Shown one piece after another: positions 16,907 to 25,840 of a DNA stretch of 64,000 bases. Under the pieces are notes generated by a model. It had not been told where the DNA came from and did no database searches. It saw nothing but the letters and a program-made list of their open reading frames with translations. How positions within the stretch are numbered: position 1 is the first letter of the stretch; each line of letters begins with the position of its first letter. A program made the translations under genes and the position numbers. This DNA comes from Vibrio tapetis subsp. tapetis (lineage in GTDB: Bacteria; Pseudomonadota; Gammaproteobacteria; Enterobacterales; Vibrionaceae). The stretch is from contig NZ_LT960612.1 in the NCBI RefSeq assembly GCF_900233005.1, forward strand, positions 434,001 to 498,000. Direction: 5' to 3'.

Positions 16907-17475
16907 ATGACAGAGCTGATTTTTTTCAGAACCCAAGAAGAATTTAGCCTGTGGCTAAAAAATCATCATAACGTCACCACTGAGTTGTGGGTCGGTTTTT
17001 ACAAAAAAACACTGACCGAACCAGTATTACTTGGTCAGATTCTGTTGACGTCGCGCTGTGTTTGGGTTGGATAGACGGCATCAGGAAAACGATTGATTCT
17101 AAAAGCTATAAGATTCGCTTTACACCACGTAAACCAAACAGCGCGTGGAGTGCAGTGAACGTTAATAAAGCAAAATCACTGATACAACTTGGCACAATGA
17201 GGCCTGAAGGCGCGGTTCTCTTTAACAACAGATCCGATGATCTCGGCTATAGTTCAGAACAACGAAATGTAGAGCTTGCCAAGGAGTATGAAAACCAGAT
17301 CAAAGCAAACCAAACTGCGTGGCAATTCTTTACTCAGTTAGCCCCCTCCTACAAAAGAAACTCGGTCTAGTGGGTTATGAGTGCGAAGAAAAAAGAAACC
17401 CAGCTCAAGAGGCTGGGTATATTGATTGAATCGTCTGAATCGGACTTGAAAAGCCCAATGCTAAGAAAGAAATAG
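16907..17475 (+). pseudogene. YdeI/OmpD-associated family protein, frameshift plus amber codon
   Basis: Three pieces of one protein are readable. The first, from ATG 16907, gives MTELIFFRTQEEFSLWLKNH through LWVGFYKK. The second, in another frame, gives TDRTSITWSDSVDVALCLGW and FTPRKPNSAWSAVNVNKAK. The third continues in the same frame as the second after a TAG at 17368-17370 and reads WVMSAKKKETQLKRLGILIE. The frame changes in the A7 run at 17003-17009. The TAG replaces what is normally a tryptophan (the family reads WWVMSAK). Members are small cytoplasmic proteins linked to cationic-peptide or stress tolerance. With two independent lesions this is probably a real pseudogene. Confidence 0.75.
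17398..17418 (-). terminator. Minus-strand terminator overlapping the YdeI-like 3' end
   Basis: ACCCAGC (17398-17404) and GCTGGGT (17412-17418) form a 7-bp stem. On the minus strand it is followed by a T-rich tract (TTCTTTTTTCTT). It lies 103 nt beyond the BOF gene's stop and inside the old YdeI-like reading frame. Confidence 0.6.
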
Positions 17476-17520
17476 GCCAACAATATTTAATTATTATTTT
17501 CGGTCACCAAGGAACGTTTA

Positions 17521-17922
17521 TTAATTTGCCAATGAAATGCGGTCTACGTCGACTTTTACGGTTGTCCAACCTTGGTCTACTTCACCTTGAACAATAAGTT
17601 TAGTATCTGCTGTCACATTAATACCGTGCCAATCTTCGTGTTCTATTTCCACAACAATTTGACCCGTCTCATCACTAAACGTATATAGCTCATGACCAAT
17701 TTGTTCTGTGATGTTGCCAGTAAGAGTCACATAAGCATCGTCTCTTGCTTCAGAAGCAGCCTTAACCGTATCCGGATTCGCAATATTGCCGTTAAAACCA
17801 ACCGATGATGATTGATTAGACGCATTCGCCTGATCCGAAGAGAACCCACCCTGCGCAAATGAGCCAGCACTGGTTAACGTTACTAGAGTTAACACACTTG
17901 AAAGCAATAATTTATTTTTCAT
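17521..17922 (-). CDS. Periplasmic BOF (bacterial OB-fold) protein, YgiW/YdeI family
   Basis: The 133-residue product has a Sec signal peptide (MKNKLLLSSVLTLVTLTSAGSFAQ) and a C-terminal OB-fold domain of about 80 residues with DDAYVTLTGNITEQIGHELY, TFSDETGQIVVEI and the closing GEVDQGWTTVKVDVDRI. Family members (YgiW/VisP, YdeI) are periplasmic and support tolerance to peroxide, cationic peptides and other envelope stress; they are often controlled by two-component systems. The start is preceded by aaggtttatc. It is followed by an intrinsic terminator at 17398-17418. A remnant of a second copy's C-terminus lies at 26882-26961. Confidence 0.88.
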   Translation of the reverse strand: MKNKLLLSSVLTLVTLTSAGSFAQGGFSSDQANASNQSSSVGFNGNIANPDTVKAASEARDDAYVTLTGNITEQIGHELYTFSDETGQIVVEIEHEDWHGINVTADTKLIVQGEVDQGWTTVKVDVDRISLAN

Positions 17923-17999
17923 GATAAACCTTATTTAATTTAAATAGATACGAAGGAATTCCATATCTAGTACGTCTTGATTTAGGTCTATGCTAATGA

Positions 18000-18245
18000 G
18001 TCTGTAACAAAATGTGTAACCAGTAAGCATTCGAAAAACGAATACACGAGGGTTTTGGCATCACAGCACTCGATCATATGAAGGCTTTTGAATAATACCG
18101 TGACGTATTAGTGAGTCTGCTCATACGGCGCAGACCAAATCGTCGTTTGTGATAACCCTCTATTCGGTGAATACTCACAAGTTTGCTTCTACTAATACTC
18201 CGTTCCTACTATTTATTAGCCTGGCCACTGTGCCAGGCTTTTTTA
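18000..18245 (+). ncRNA. Candidate small RNA ending at an orphan terminator
   Basis: A strong intrinsic terminator, GCCTGGC (18219-18225), a 6-nt loop, GCCAGGC (18232-18238) and T6, points along the plus strand. No plus-strand gene lies upstream of it: the preceding gene is on the minus strand and starts at 17922, and the next plus gene begins at 18386. A transcript of 100-230 nt starting somewhere after 18000 would explain the terminator. A short inverted pair TTCG/CGAA near 18035-18045 is also visible. Exact 5' end, promoter and identity are not determined. Confidence 0.4.
18219..18244 (+). terminator. Strong intrinsic terminator without an upstream gene
   Basis: The stem is 7 bp of GC-rich pairs, extendable by A218-T239, with six Ts after it. 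It precedes the Old-Yellow-Enzyme gene by 140 bp and could also attenuate that gene's leader. Confidence 0.75.
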
Positions 18246-18385
18246 TATTGACCACCTTCAGATAGTTCAAAGTTAGCTAAAAGCCGTTACTTACTGCAGA
18301 GTTTGACGCTAAAAACTCGGAATCGTCGATAAAGTCAGGCATATTGAATCCATCTTACAAAATCATTATAACTGCCAGAGCACAT

Positions 18386-19630
18386 ATGAATTCAATCAAC
18401 CTCAGTGAACCGTTCTCCCTTTCTAATGGCCAAGTGATTAAAAATCGTCTGTTTAAGTCTGCAATGAGCGAGCAACTTGCGGATAAACAACATAATCCAA
18501 CTCCCGGCTTAGCCACCCTATACCAACGCTGGGCCCAAGGAGGCATTGGGCTATCGATTACCGGCAACGTAATGGTGGAAAGAAGTGCTCTTGGAGAACC
18601 AAACAATGTGGTATTGGATGAACAAAGTGACACAGCATTATTTAGCCAGTGGGCTGACGCGGGAAAGCAAAATGGCGCGCAAATATGGATGCAGCTTAAC
18701 CATCCAGGAAAACAAATCCCTAAGTTTTTATGCGATAAACCCGTCGCACCATCCGCCATTTCCTTAGGCCGCGGGCTAGAAAAGGGCTTCAATACCCCAC
18801 GCGCTCTGACTGAGAGCGAGATCCATCAAGTGATTGGTAAGTTTGCCACCAGCGCTAAACTATCGAAACAAGCCGGCTTTACTGGCGTACAAATTCATGG
18901 TGCTCACGGCTATCTTGTCAGCCAGTTTTTATCCGAAAGGCACAATCAACGAGATGATAAATGGGGCGGATCACTAGAAAATAGATTGCGATTTGTACGA
19001 GAAGTGTATCGCGCTATCCGCAATGAAGTAGGTGATGACTTCCCTGTTGGAATAAAGCTCAACAGCGCCGACTTCATGAAAGGAGGCTTTACTGAAGAAG
19101 AATCGATGCAGGTTGTTCAAGCATTGAGTGACGACGGTATCGACTTAATCGAAATATCAGGAGGAACCTACGAAAGCCCGTCGATGATGGGGGCTAAAAA
19201 TAAAAATGAACCCATTAAAGCAAGCACCATAAAACGCGAAGCCTATTTTCTCGATTACATGGTAAAGGTGAGAAAACTGGTGAGCACACCACTGGTCGTG
19301 ACCGGTGGTTTTCGAACGGCTCCGGCAATGAATGAAGCCTTAAACACATCAGCCACTGATTTTGTTGGCATTGCTCGAACCATGGCAGTCGACCCCGACT
19401 TCCCCAATAAATTAATTGAAAACCCAGATTATGGCATGCCACTGAGCGAACCGACCACAGGTAAACCAGCGCTCGATAAAATGGCCATGGTTGGGCTAGT
19501 ATGGTACGAACACCAAATGTGGCGTATTGCCGCAGGTAAAAATGCCAAGCCAAACTTGAGCCCGCTTGGCGTGGTAATAAAAACCATCCTAAGTGCGGGT
19601 TGGCATACGCTTAAACAACGTAGAGCATAA
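18386..19630 (+). CDS. NADH:flavin oxidoreductase, Old Yellow Enzyme family
   Basis: This FMN-dependent TIM-barrel reductase reduces activated C=C bonds or nitro groups. Landmarks are LSNGQVIKNRLFKSAMSE at the start, GLSITGNVMVERSALGEP, WMQLNHPGKQ, the catalytic-site motif GVQIHGAHGYLVSQFLS, and SERHNQRDDKWGGSLENRLR, which is characteristic of the YqjM/2,4-dienoyl-CoA-reductase-like subgroup. FMN-binding VTGGFRT lies near residue 305. The start at 18386 (MNSINLSEPF) aligns with the family; an upstream TTG at 18344 would add 14 residues. It is a single-gene unit ending in a 12-bp hairpin at 19681-19710. Confidence 0.88.
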   Translation: MNSINLSEPFSLSNGQVIKNRLFKSAMSEQLADKQHNPTPGLATLYQRWAQGGIGLSITGNVMVERSALGEPNNVVLDEQSDTALFSQWADAGKQNGAQIWMQLNHPGKQIPKFLCDKPVAPSAISLGRGLEKGFNTPRALTESEIHQVIGKFATSAKLSKQAGFTGVQIHGAHGYLVSQFLSERHNQRDDKWGGSLENRLRFVREVYRAIRNEVGDDFPVGIKLNSADFMKGGFTEEESMQVVQALSDDGIDLIEISGGTYESPSMMGAKNKNEPIKASTIKREAYFLDYMVKVRKLVSTPLVVTGGFRTAPAMNEALNTSATDFVGIARTMAVDPDFPNKLIENPDYGMPLSEPTTGKPALDKMAMVGLVWYEHQMWRIAAGKNAKPNLSPLGVVIKTILSAGWHTLKQRRA

Positions 19631-19680
19631 AGCCATTATTGATTACTAACGAATAGCCCTTCCGGATTGCGTCATTCAAC

Positions 19681-19710
19681 CAGTGACTTCACTTTATTGT
19701 GAAGTCACTG
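19681..19710 (+). terminator. Terminator of the Old-Yellow-Enzyme gene
   Basis: CAGTGACTTCAC (19681-19692) pairs perfectly with GTGAAGTCACTG (19699-19710), followed by a short CTCTTT tail, 50 nt beyond the stop codon. Confidence 0.65.
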
Positions 19711-19875
19711 CTCTTTGAAACATTGTTCTCAGGGATCTCTTAAAGACGAACCAGTGCTTAACATTGCACATAAGAAACACCTTTCGACATAGTTAATACT
19801 AAGAAGCCCGTCGATTAGCTTGGATTGTTATTTATCAACTAGACTTATAAACAGTGTGGTTGTTGAGGTGCAAAT

Positions 19876-21638
19876 ATGGCTCGTCGTCCATTGAATAAAT
19901 TTCAATATATTCCCGTTATTGCTTTGGCACTTTCTTTTGTTTTGGGTGGCTACGTATACAGCAGGACTCTCGACGAATGGCTAACGGACATCGTTAACAG
20001 CTATATGCTTGATTTATTAAAAGATGTTAATCATGAAATAAAGAGAGGCAAACTCCACCTTTATGACTTTACCCCCCACGAAATAGATCAATTTTTAGAT
20101 AACTTATCCCAATCGTCTTCACAACGCCGATTCACTATCATCCATGAAAGTGGGAAAGTACTCGGTGATTCAATACTGACCAAGAAAGAGACTTACCATT
20201 TAGGGAGTTTTAGCCAACGCCCCGAGGTGGTGTCTGCCTTAGCCACTGGGCATGGGATTGCAAAGCGACATAGTGAAACCAACCATCAAGAAGTTCTTTA
20301 TGTCGCTGCTCGGCTAGAAATTGACGAACACGATCACTTGATGGCCAATAAATCGGTAATAGAGCCAAAAGAACACGAACACGACGACCACGAAAAGCCA
20401 AATGTTGCAGAGCAGAATGAGCCTGATATGCACAGCTCTGTTTACATTCTTAGGCTAGCCATGCCGATGACTTCGCTTCGCAGCATGTCCGAGACCTCAG
20501 GTTTATTCTCTTCTTACTCATGGGCTGTTCTATGGGAGTGCTTATTGCTTCTTCATGGTTCAGTCAGCGAAAGATAACACAGGTGATTAATGAAGAAAGG
20601 CAGCAACAGCAAACGAGAATAGACAAAAGCACCCGGGGAAATTGAATTACTGCGTCAACTAGCCAATATGCTTGCAGCCTGTAAAGACATACACGAAGCA
20701 CAACTTGTTGTGAAAGACATTGTTCCGAGATTACTTGGTAACGTCAATGGTTGCATTTCCATCATGCGCGAATCTCGAAACTTACTGGAAGTAGAAATTG
20801 ACTGGGGAGAAAAGTGGCCAGCCGCCACCGCATTTTCTCCACAAGATTGCTGGGCCATGAGAAAAGGCAAAGCTCACTTGTCGCATGATAAACATCAGAG
20901 TTTAAATTGTAACCATATGAGCAGGAAAAACACGAAGGACACCACACTGTGTATTCCCCTTACCGCTCACGGAAACACCGTCGGGATCATCCATCTTAAT
21001 TTCCTCAACTCCGGCTCTTTAGTGCCCGATGATATCCAACAGTTAGCCTTTACCCTAGCGGAACACCTTGGTCTTGCACTGGCTAATCTTCGTCTTCAGG
21101 ATAAGCTTCGCTCTCAGGCATTGCGCGACTCGCTAACAGGGCTATACAACAGACGATATTTTGAAGATAAACTCGAAAAAGAATGGTCACTTGTTTACCA
21201 AAGTGACGCCCCGCAGCCCTTATCCATCATCATGTTAGATCTTGACCATTTCAAACGATTCAACGACAACTTTAGCCACGACGCAGGCGACTATGTACTC
21301 AAAGAGCTAGCAAGCTTACTGATGCATTCGATAGATGATCGAAGTGTGCTATGTCGGCTTGGCGGCGAAGAATTTTCTGTTATTTTACCCAATACTTCAA
21401 AACCGGAAGCCATTGCCGTAGCCGAGACCATTATCCAGAAAGTCAGAGAGCTGCATCTTAATATCAAAGGACTTTCACTTGGCCAGTTAGGGATCTCTGC
21501 AGGGATCTCTACTTAGACATTTGCGTGCCTGAAGAAGAGTTGGTAAAGCTCTCTGATACTGCGCTCTACAAAGCAAAAGAAAGAGGACGCGCTCAGGCTG
21601 TACATGCCAACCACCTACAAGACTATGAGGACGATTAA
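19876..21638 (+). pseudogene. Membrane diguanylate cyclase (GAF-GGDEF) with three frameshifts
   Basis: The parts in order are: membrane helix (residues 12-30), a periplasmic sensor domain, a second helix (LRFILFLLMGCSMGVLIASS) in a shifted frame, a coiled linker, a GAF-like domain (LANMLAACKDIHEAQLVV onward) and a GGDEF domain (RDSLTGLYNRRYFEDKL, active site RLGGEEFSVILP). The C-terminal end (DTALYKAKERGRAQAV) is again in a shifted frame. Frame changes fall near 20494 (one base missing), at the A4 run 20625-20628 (one extra A) and near 21512-21514 (a T missing, expected STLDICVPEE). The GGEEF site itself is intact, so a corrected gene would encode an active c-di-GMP synthase. Confidence 0.8.
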
Positions 21639-21639
21639 A

Positions 21640-21685
21640 AAAACCATAAGCAGCAGAGTTAGAAGGCTCGCTGTCTATGGTTTGA
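21640..21685 (-). terminator. Possible minus-strand terminator
   Basis: AAACCATA and TATGGTTT form an 8-bp stem around a long loop; on the minus strand it is followed by a T7 run. It lies about 200 nt beyond the C45-hydrolase stop. The intervening 21686-21882 shows no gene. Confidence 0.35.
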
Positions 21686-21882
21686 GGCTGTAACAGATTC
21701 TGTGTAACTGCCATTTAGTTAACGTGTTTATCGAGACGTTCCTCGAACTCGATAATAAAGTGGATCACTGAGCTGTAGGTCAAAATACCCAATCTAAACT
21801 AAGCCCACTTGGTGTGCCGTAAGTTTATGTGCTAGCAAAAAAACCACACTTACTAGCACTTATTAGGGCTTACATTTACACG

Positions 21883-23130
21883 TTATTTGTCAAAACAGAC
21901 TTTTGTGTATTCTTGCATTGTTGGTAGCCAGGTCGTGCCATAGCTACAACCTTCATTAAGATCATGGATGACCGAATTGGTTGTAACGAAACCATTTCCC
22001 TCATACGGAGCCTTAACCAATGGTTTTTGACTGAACACTTCCTTAAGAGCCATAACATCGCGAGTTGGGCTATATTTCGCATGAGTCTCAGCCACTTCAT
22101 TGCGCCATAAAGTCGTTTTAATTGCGTAATCAAACAGTTGAGTCTCACCGTTAGCATAATAATCCACTAGAGCTTGCTCTTGACCTAGGGGATGATTTGA
22201 GTGAGTCACATATCCTTTTCGGCTACCGTCGATCGTCACGTTTGTGCCAAGTTGGTTTTCAACCGTGACAATATTACCTTTAAGATCAGAGTAGTGAGTC
22301 GAATATGCGGCGTTCACTTCAATGCTATCTAGCGTTTCTTTCGCTTGCATAGCATTATCAAATTTAGCGACCATCGCCATTGAGAGCCCGCTAACAGGAA
22401 CACCTTGTTCCAGAGCACCTTTTGTGAATAAATCTACTGTATTCAAAACGGTTGAAACTTTACGTCCCATTGCCATCGAATTAAAGAAAGGTTCAGCAGC
22501 GTGGACAATTAGCGTATCACTTTTCCAAATCACACCTTTGCCAGCCAGTGAAATAGGCATATCCTGATTTTGGCCAAGTACCCCATTGTTCCACCCAATT
22601 GCTGTACATCCTTTCATTTCATCTGTTGCGCTTTTTAAGGCATCTAGACCGTCTTGTGCTACTGCATTAGCCCACTTAGCGAATAAACCATCAGAGGCCC
22701 AGGCTGCCATGTAGACTTGTTCAAGTGAATGTCCTGTAGCGTGACCAATACCGGCATAGAACTCTAAGAGCTCAGGGAATTCCGATTTAAGAGTACCCAT
22801 CGTTGATATTATTTGAGCTTTACCTACATCATCATATTCAGCTTCAATGCTTGCTAGCTTTTCAGTAATCGTAATTAACATCACATCTTCGTTAAAAGCC
22901 TTTTTGTAACCAGCAACAATCTGTTCACCACCACGTTGACTTAATCCGTCAAACTCCAAAATAGGGGTTGTTTCCTGCAGCATTTGAGATTCATTCGGTT
23001 CATAGAAACTGCCTTTTAAATCAATAGTGACGCCATTTAAACCTGTTTGAGTGGTTTCGTCAGCTGCATGTATTGCTGAGGAAGCCAAAAGAGCTGCTGC
23101 AACGGATAGTACGAGAATAGATTTGTTCAT
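21883..23130 (-). CDS. Secreted C45/AAT-like N-terminal-nucleophile hydrolase
   Basis: The protein has a Sec signal peptide (MNKSILVLSVAAALLASSAIHA). The central motif GCTAIGWNNGVLGQNQDMP marks the peptidase C45 / acyl-CoA:6-aminopenicillanate acyltransferase-like family, in which the precursor cleaves itself before cysteine (here about Cys175) to free the catalytic nucleophile. Such enzymes hydrolyse linear amides, including acyl-amino acids and related acyl amides. The C-terminal part has GYVTHSNHPLG, with the Asn expected for this fold. The start at 23130 gives the signal peptide; the longer frame to 23211 adds an implausible leader. It is divergent from a LysR gene, with a 28-bp palindrome between them. 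The substrate is unknown. Confidence 0.75.
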   Translation of the reverse strand: MNKSILVLSVAAALLASSAIHAADETTQTGLNGVTIDLKGSFYEPNESQMLQETTPILEFDGLSQRGGEQIVAGYKKAFNEDVMLITITEKLASIEAEYDDVGKAQIISTMGTLKSEFPELLEFYAGIGHATGHSLEQVYMAAWASDGLFAKWANAVAQDGLDALKSATDEMKGCTAIGWNNGVLGQNQDMPISLAGKGVIWKSDTLIVHAAEPFFNSMAMGRKVSTVLNTVDLFTKGALEQGVPVSGLSMAMVAKFDNAMQAKETLDSIEVNAAYSTHYSDLKGNIVTVENQLGTNVTIDGSRKGYVTHSNHPLGQEQALVDYYANGETQLFDYAIKTTLWRNEVAETHAKYSPTRDVMALKEVFSQKPLVKAPYEGNGFVTTNSVIHDLNEGCSYGTTWLPTMQEYTKVCFDK

Positions 23131-23208
23131 ATTGTGCCTACTAAATTTTAAACGATGTATTTGTTGGTGTAGGGCCAATATGAACTCAAGTATGGTAAAG
23201 TCATAACA

Positions 23209-23236
23209 CAAATCGTTCCACTATTGGAACGATTTG
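23209..23236. promoter_or_regulatory. Perfect 12-bp inverted repeat, LysR operator candidate
   Basis: CAAATCGTTCCA (23209-23220) and TGGAACGATTTG (23225-23236) pair perfectly around a 4-bp spacer. The site lies between the divergent C45-hydrolase (start 23130) and LysR gene (start 23260), so it overlaps the leader of the regulator and sits about 80 bp upstream of the hydrolase. Confidence 0.65.
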
Positions 23237-23259
23237 ATGCGATAGGAGATCGACTGCTT

Positions 23260-24171
23260 ATGCGTTATCAATTACCTCTTCTCAATATTCATTCATTGGT
23301 TTGTTTTTCGACGATCGCAGAATTAGGAAGCTTACAAAAAGCAGCCACCCGTTTAGGAAAATCCAAATCAACAATGAGCCGCTGGCTTTCCGAGCTAGAA
23401 GATACTCTTGGGTACCCTGTCTTTGAACGAAAATCCAATAATTTGGTGCTGGAAATCAATCAACAAGGCATGGCTTTACTACCAAAAATACACTCCGTAC
23501 TGGCGTCGTACCATCGTATGGAAGGGTTCGCTCTTGGACAAGATGCCAATGTGTCACCTTCAAATTTGGTATTAAGTTTTAACCAGTTAATATCGAACCA
23601 GGGAATAGCAGAACAAGTCGCTCACCTAAACACTCTTTATCCAAACATGGACCTCACTATCCTGCCGAGCAATGAGACTATTGAATCTACAACCTTTAAA
23701 GATACAGGAGTGGACATGGTGCTAGGTCTAGAACCCTCTTATGCCGTACCTGAAGTGGGAGGGTTAGTTGTCGGGGAAGAGCAAATGATGTTCACCACTC
23801 ATCCTTTACACCCCTTAGTCGGAAAGTCATCTGTTGATATAAATCAATTAGTTGCGCACACATTAATTGCCCCTCATTTTTTACAACAATTGGGTTACAG
23901 CGAATCGATCAAACCTGTCAGTGTAACTGAAACACCAGACTTTCAACTTTCAATAGAGCTGGCTAAGCAAAACTTAGGTATTGCTTATACACCAGAATAT
24001 GTTGCACGAACGGCCCTAAAGAAACGAGAAGTGGTTGAACTTTCAATAAATTGGGAGGAATTTAGCCAGTTCATGCCATTAATGCTTTTCTTCCCTCTAG
24101 ACTTCGCTTACCCCGAGTTAAAAGATAACTTAGTATTAAGCCTAAGAGATTGGTTTGGTTATAATAACTAA
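23260..24171 (+). CDS. LysR-family transcriptional regulator
   Basis: The N-terminal HTH reads VCFSTIAELGSLQKAATRLG then KSKSTMSRWLSELEDTLG, and an effector-binding domain follows (LVLSFNQLISNQGIAEQVA, MVLGLEPSY, ELAKQNLGIAYTPEY). The length, about 303 residues, is normal. The start at 23260 has aggag 10-14 nt upstream. It faces the secreted C45 hydrolase and presumably controls it through the palindrome at 23209-23236. The inducer may be a breakdown product of the enzyme's substrate, which is inference only. Confidence 0.85.
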   Translation: MRYQLPLLNIHSLVCFSTIAELGSLQKAATRLGKSKSTMSRWLSELEDTLGYPVFERKSNNLVLEINQQGMALLPKIHSVLASYHRMEGFALGQDANVSPSNLVLSFNQLISNQGIAEQVAHLNTLYPNMDLTILPSNETIESTTFKDTGVDMVLGLEPSYAVPEVGGLVVGEEQMMFTTHPLHPLVGKSSVDINQLVAHTLIAPHFLQQLGYSESIKPVSVTETPDFQLSIELAKQNLGIAYTPEYVARTALKKREVVELSINWEEFSQFMPLMLFFPLDFAYPELKDNLVLSLRDWFGYNN

Positions 24172-24246
24172 CTGATAATAATCGCTAAATGTGAACTTGA
24201 AAGATCGAGCCGTCTCAGTTCTAAGCTCATTCTCAAACCAGTCAAT

Positions 24247-24268
24247 GGCGCTTGTCGATTCAAGCGCC
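24247..24268 (+). terminator. Hairpin after the LysR gene
   Basis: GGCGCTTG (24247-24254) pairs with CAAGCGCC (24261-24268). It is GC-rich and 75 nt past the stop codon, without a T-run. The remaining sequence to 24500 is AT-rich promoter-like DNA with no gene. Confidence 0.4.
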
Positions 24269-24500
24269 CTGCTACTAGCATGCCTTACACCAACCATCCT
24301 AGATATGACGTCATTGTCGCAACCTATTCGATTTTCGATTAGATTTTATTTTGTATTAACCAAATAATAAATACATCATAGCCACACAGCAAACGGAACA
24401 GCATGGCTTAACAGAGTGTAACGTTGCACATAAGTCTGCTTTGATTACGACTAACTGAATATCGACCGCATCGGTGGATCACGATACTAAAGGCAAAAAC

Positions 24501-25721
24501 ATGAAGATGAAAAATACAGTCCTAGCAACAATTCTGGCAGCAACGACTTTTGGTGCTACCACTACCGCCTCGGCCGCAGACGCAGTCCCTTTGTCTAAGT
24601 TTTACGAAGGTTATGCCGTTGAAGAGATCCCAGCGGATGCATTCCAACAATGGCCTTACTACACTTATGCTTCGGCGCATATTGAAGACTTCTTACGCTA
24701 TGGCGTTCACAAACTACCTGCATCTGCTAACCCAGTACAAGTAGAGCGCGTTGGTGGCTTTGATATCTCCCCTGAACTACGTAAAGACCTGATCGATACA
24801 CAAGTGAAAGCTTTCGTAGTAATGAAAGACGGTAAAGTTCTAGCGGAGCATTTCGATAATGGCTTTAAAGTTGGAATGCTAAATAACTTACAGTCAGCAG
24901 CTAAGACTTACGTGGGTGTACTGTTAAGCCATGCCGTCGACTCTGGAAAAATTGCACTTGATGAGAAAGCCAAAACTTATTTACCTGAATTGGAAGGTTC
25001 TATAATCGGAGAAGCGACCATCAGCGAAATAGCGACAATGAACTCCGGTATTGAACCACTTAGCGACTACCACACCCCTGGCTCTAATGGCTACGAGTGG
25101 GAGAAAGAAATCGGACTGCAAAATGCGGGTGAACCGATCGGTCACTTGAATGCAATTAAGGCTGCTAAAGCGACACCAAACAAGCGTGGCACTAACTGGG
25201 ATTACACCGACCAAAACTCTGACACCCTAGCGCTTATTGTAGCAAAAGTGGAAGGTAAACCATTTGAGCAACTGCTTGCTGACCTGCACAACAGTTACGG
25301 TGGCAACAACGAAATTCAAATTGCTAAAACGTCCGATGGCACAACGTCTCCTGCGTATGGCATCAACATAAGCGCATACGATTACGCACTATTCACAGGG
25401 TATATTGCGCAAGGAAAAGCAGGGAGTTCTTTCTATAAAGAGTTGAAAGACCCTTCTAACGACGTATTAAATGTAACCCCTGTAGTTAAAGATATCTTTG
25501 CCGCAGCTAGCCCTACGACGTATGACATGCAGTCTTACACAATGCTCGATGAGGAGATCATCTACTCGCATGGCTCATTCGGTCAAACTGGCTTTTCTGA
25601 CACGAAGTCCGGCTATTCTGTAATCTACCTATCCGATTGGTACACAAATACAGACGCCCCGAGCCTACAGAAACAGTTAATCAATGCCGTTGATGTCATT
25701 AATGAGCTACGCGCTAAGTAA
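24501..25721 (+). CDS. Secreted serine hydrolase, beta-lactamase-fold (NylB/class C-like)
   Basis: A signal peptide (residues 1-25, ending TTASAA) is followed by a penicillin-binding/beta-lactamase-fold domain. The catalytic S-x-x-K is SAAK (about Ser132-Lys135) and a tyrosine motif appears as DYTDQN (about Tyr235). The third motif is probably HGSFGQTGF near residue 363. The order resembles 6-aminohexanoate-dimer hydrolase (NylB) and class C esterases, which hydrolyse linear amides and esters rather than acting as true beta-lactamases. The ATG at 24501 is chosen because it starts a proper signal peptide; the frame extends to 24474. It ends in a perfect terminator. Confidence 0.8.
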   Translation: MKMKNTVLATILAATTFGATTTASAADAVPLSKFYEGYAVEEIPADAFQQWPYYTYASAHIEDFLRYGVHKLPASANPVQVERVGGFDISPELRKDLIDTQVKAFVVMKDGKVLAEHFDNGFKVGMLNNLQSAAKTYVGVLLSHAVDSGKIALDEKAKTYLPELEGSIIGEATISEIATMNSGIEPLSDYHTPGSNGYEWEKEIGLQNAGEPIGHLNAIKAAKATPNKRGTNWDYTDQNSDTLALIVAKVEGKPFEQLLADLHNSYGGNNEIQIAKTSDGTTSPAYGINISAYDYALFTGYIAQGKAGSSFYKELKDPSNDVLNVTPVVKDIFAAASPTTYDMQSYTMLDEEIIYSHGSFGQTGFSDTKSGYSVIYLSDWYTNTDAPSLQKQLINAVDVINELRAK

Positions 25722-25758
25722 TCAATTTCGTTGACTAACAAATCGAACTGACCAACCT

Positions 25759-25786
25759 AAAAGCAGAGTGATATCACTCTGCTTTT
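25759..25786 (+). terminator. Terminator of the serine hydrolase gene
   Basis: A perfect 28-bp palindrome (AAAAGCAGAGTGAT and its complement) is followed by CTTTTATT. It lies 38 nt after the stop codon and may act in both directions. Confidence 0.75.
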
Positions 25787-25840
25787 CTTTTATTCACTTT
25801 AAGTTAATACGTTACCGTCCCACCTAAAGCGACCCTACTC

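Noticed and set aside
24501..25721. Class C beta-lactamase resistance gene
   Set aside because: The SxxK motif is SAAK and the tyrosine and third motifs fit NylB-like hydrolases rather than AmpC.
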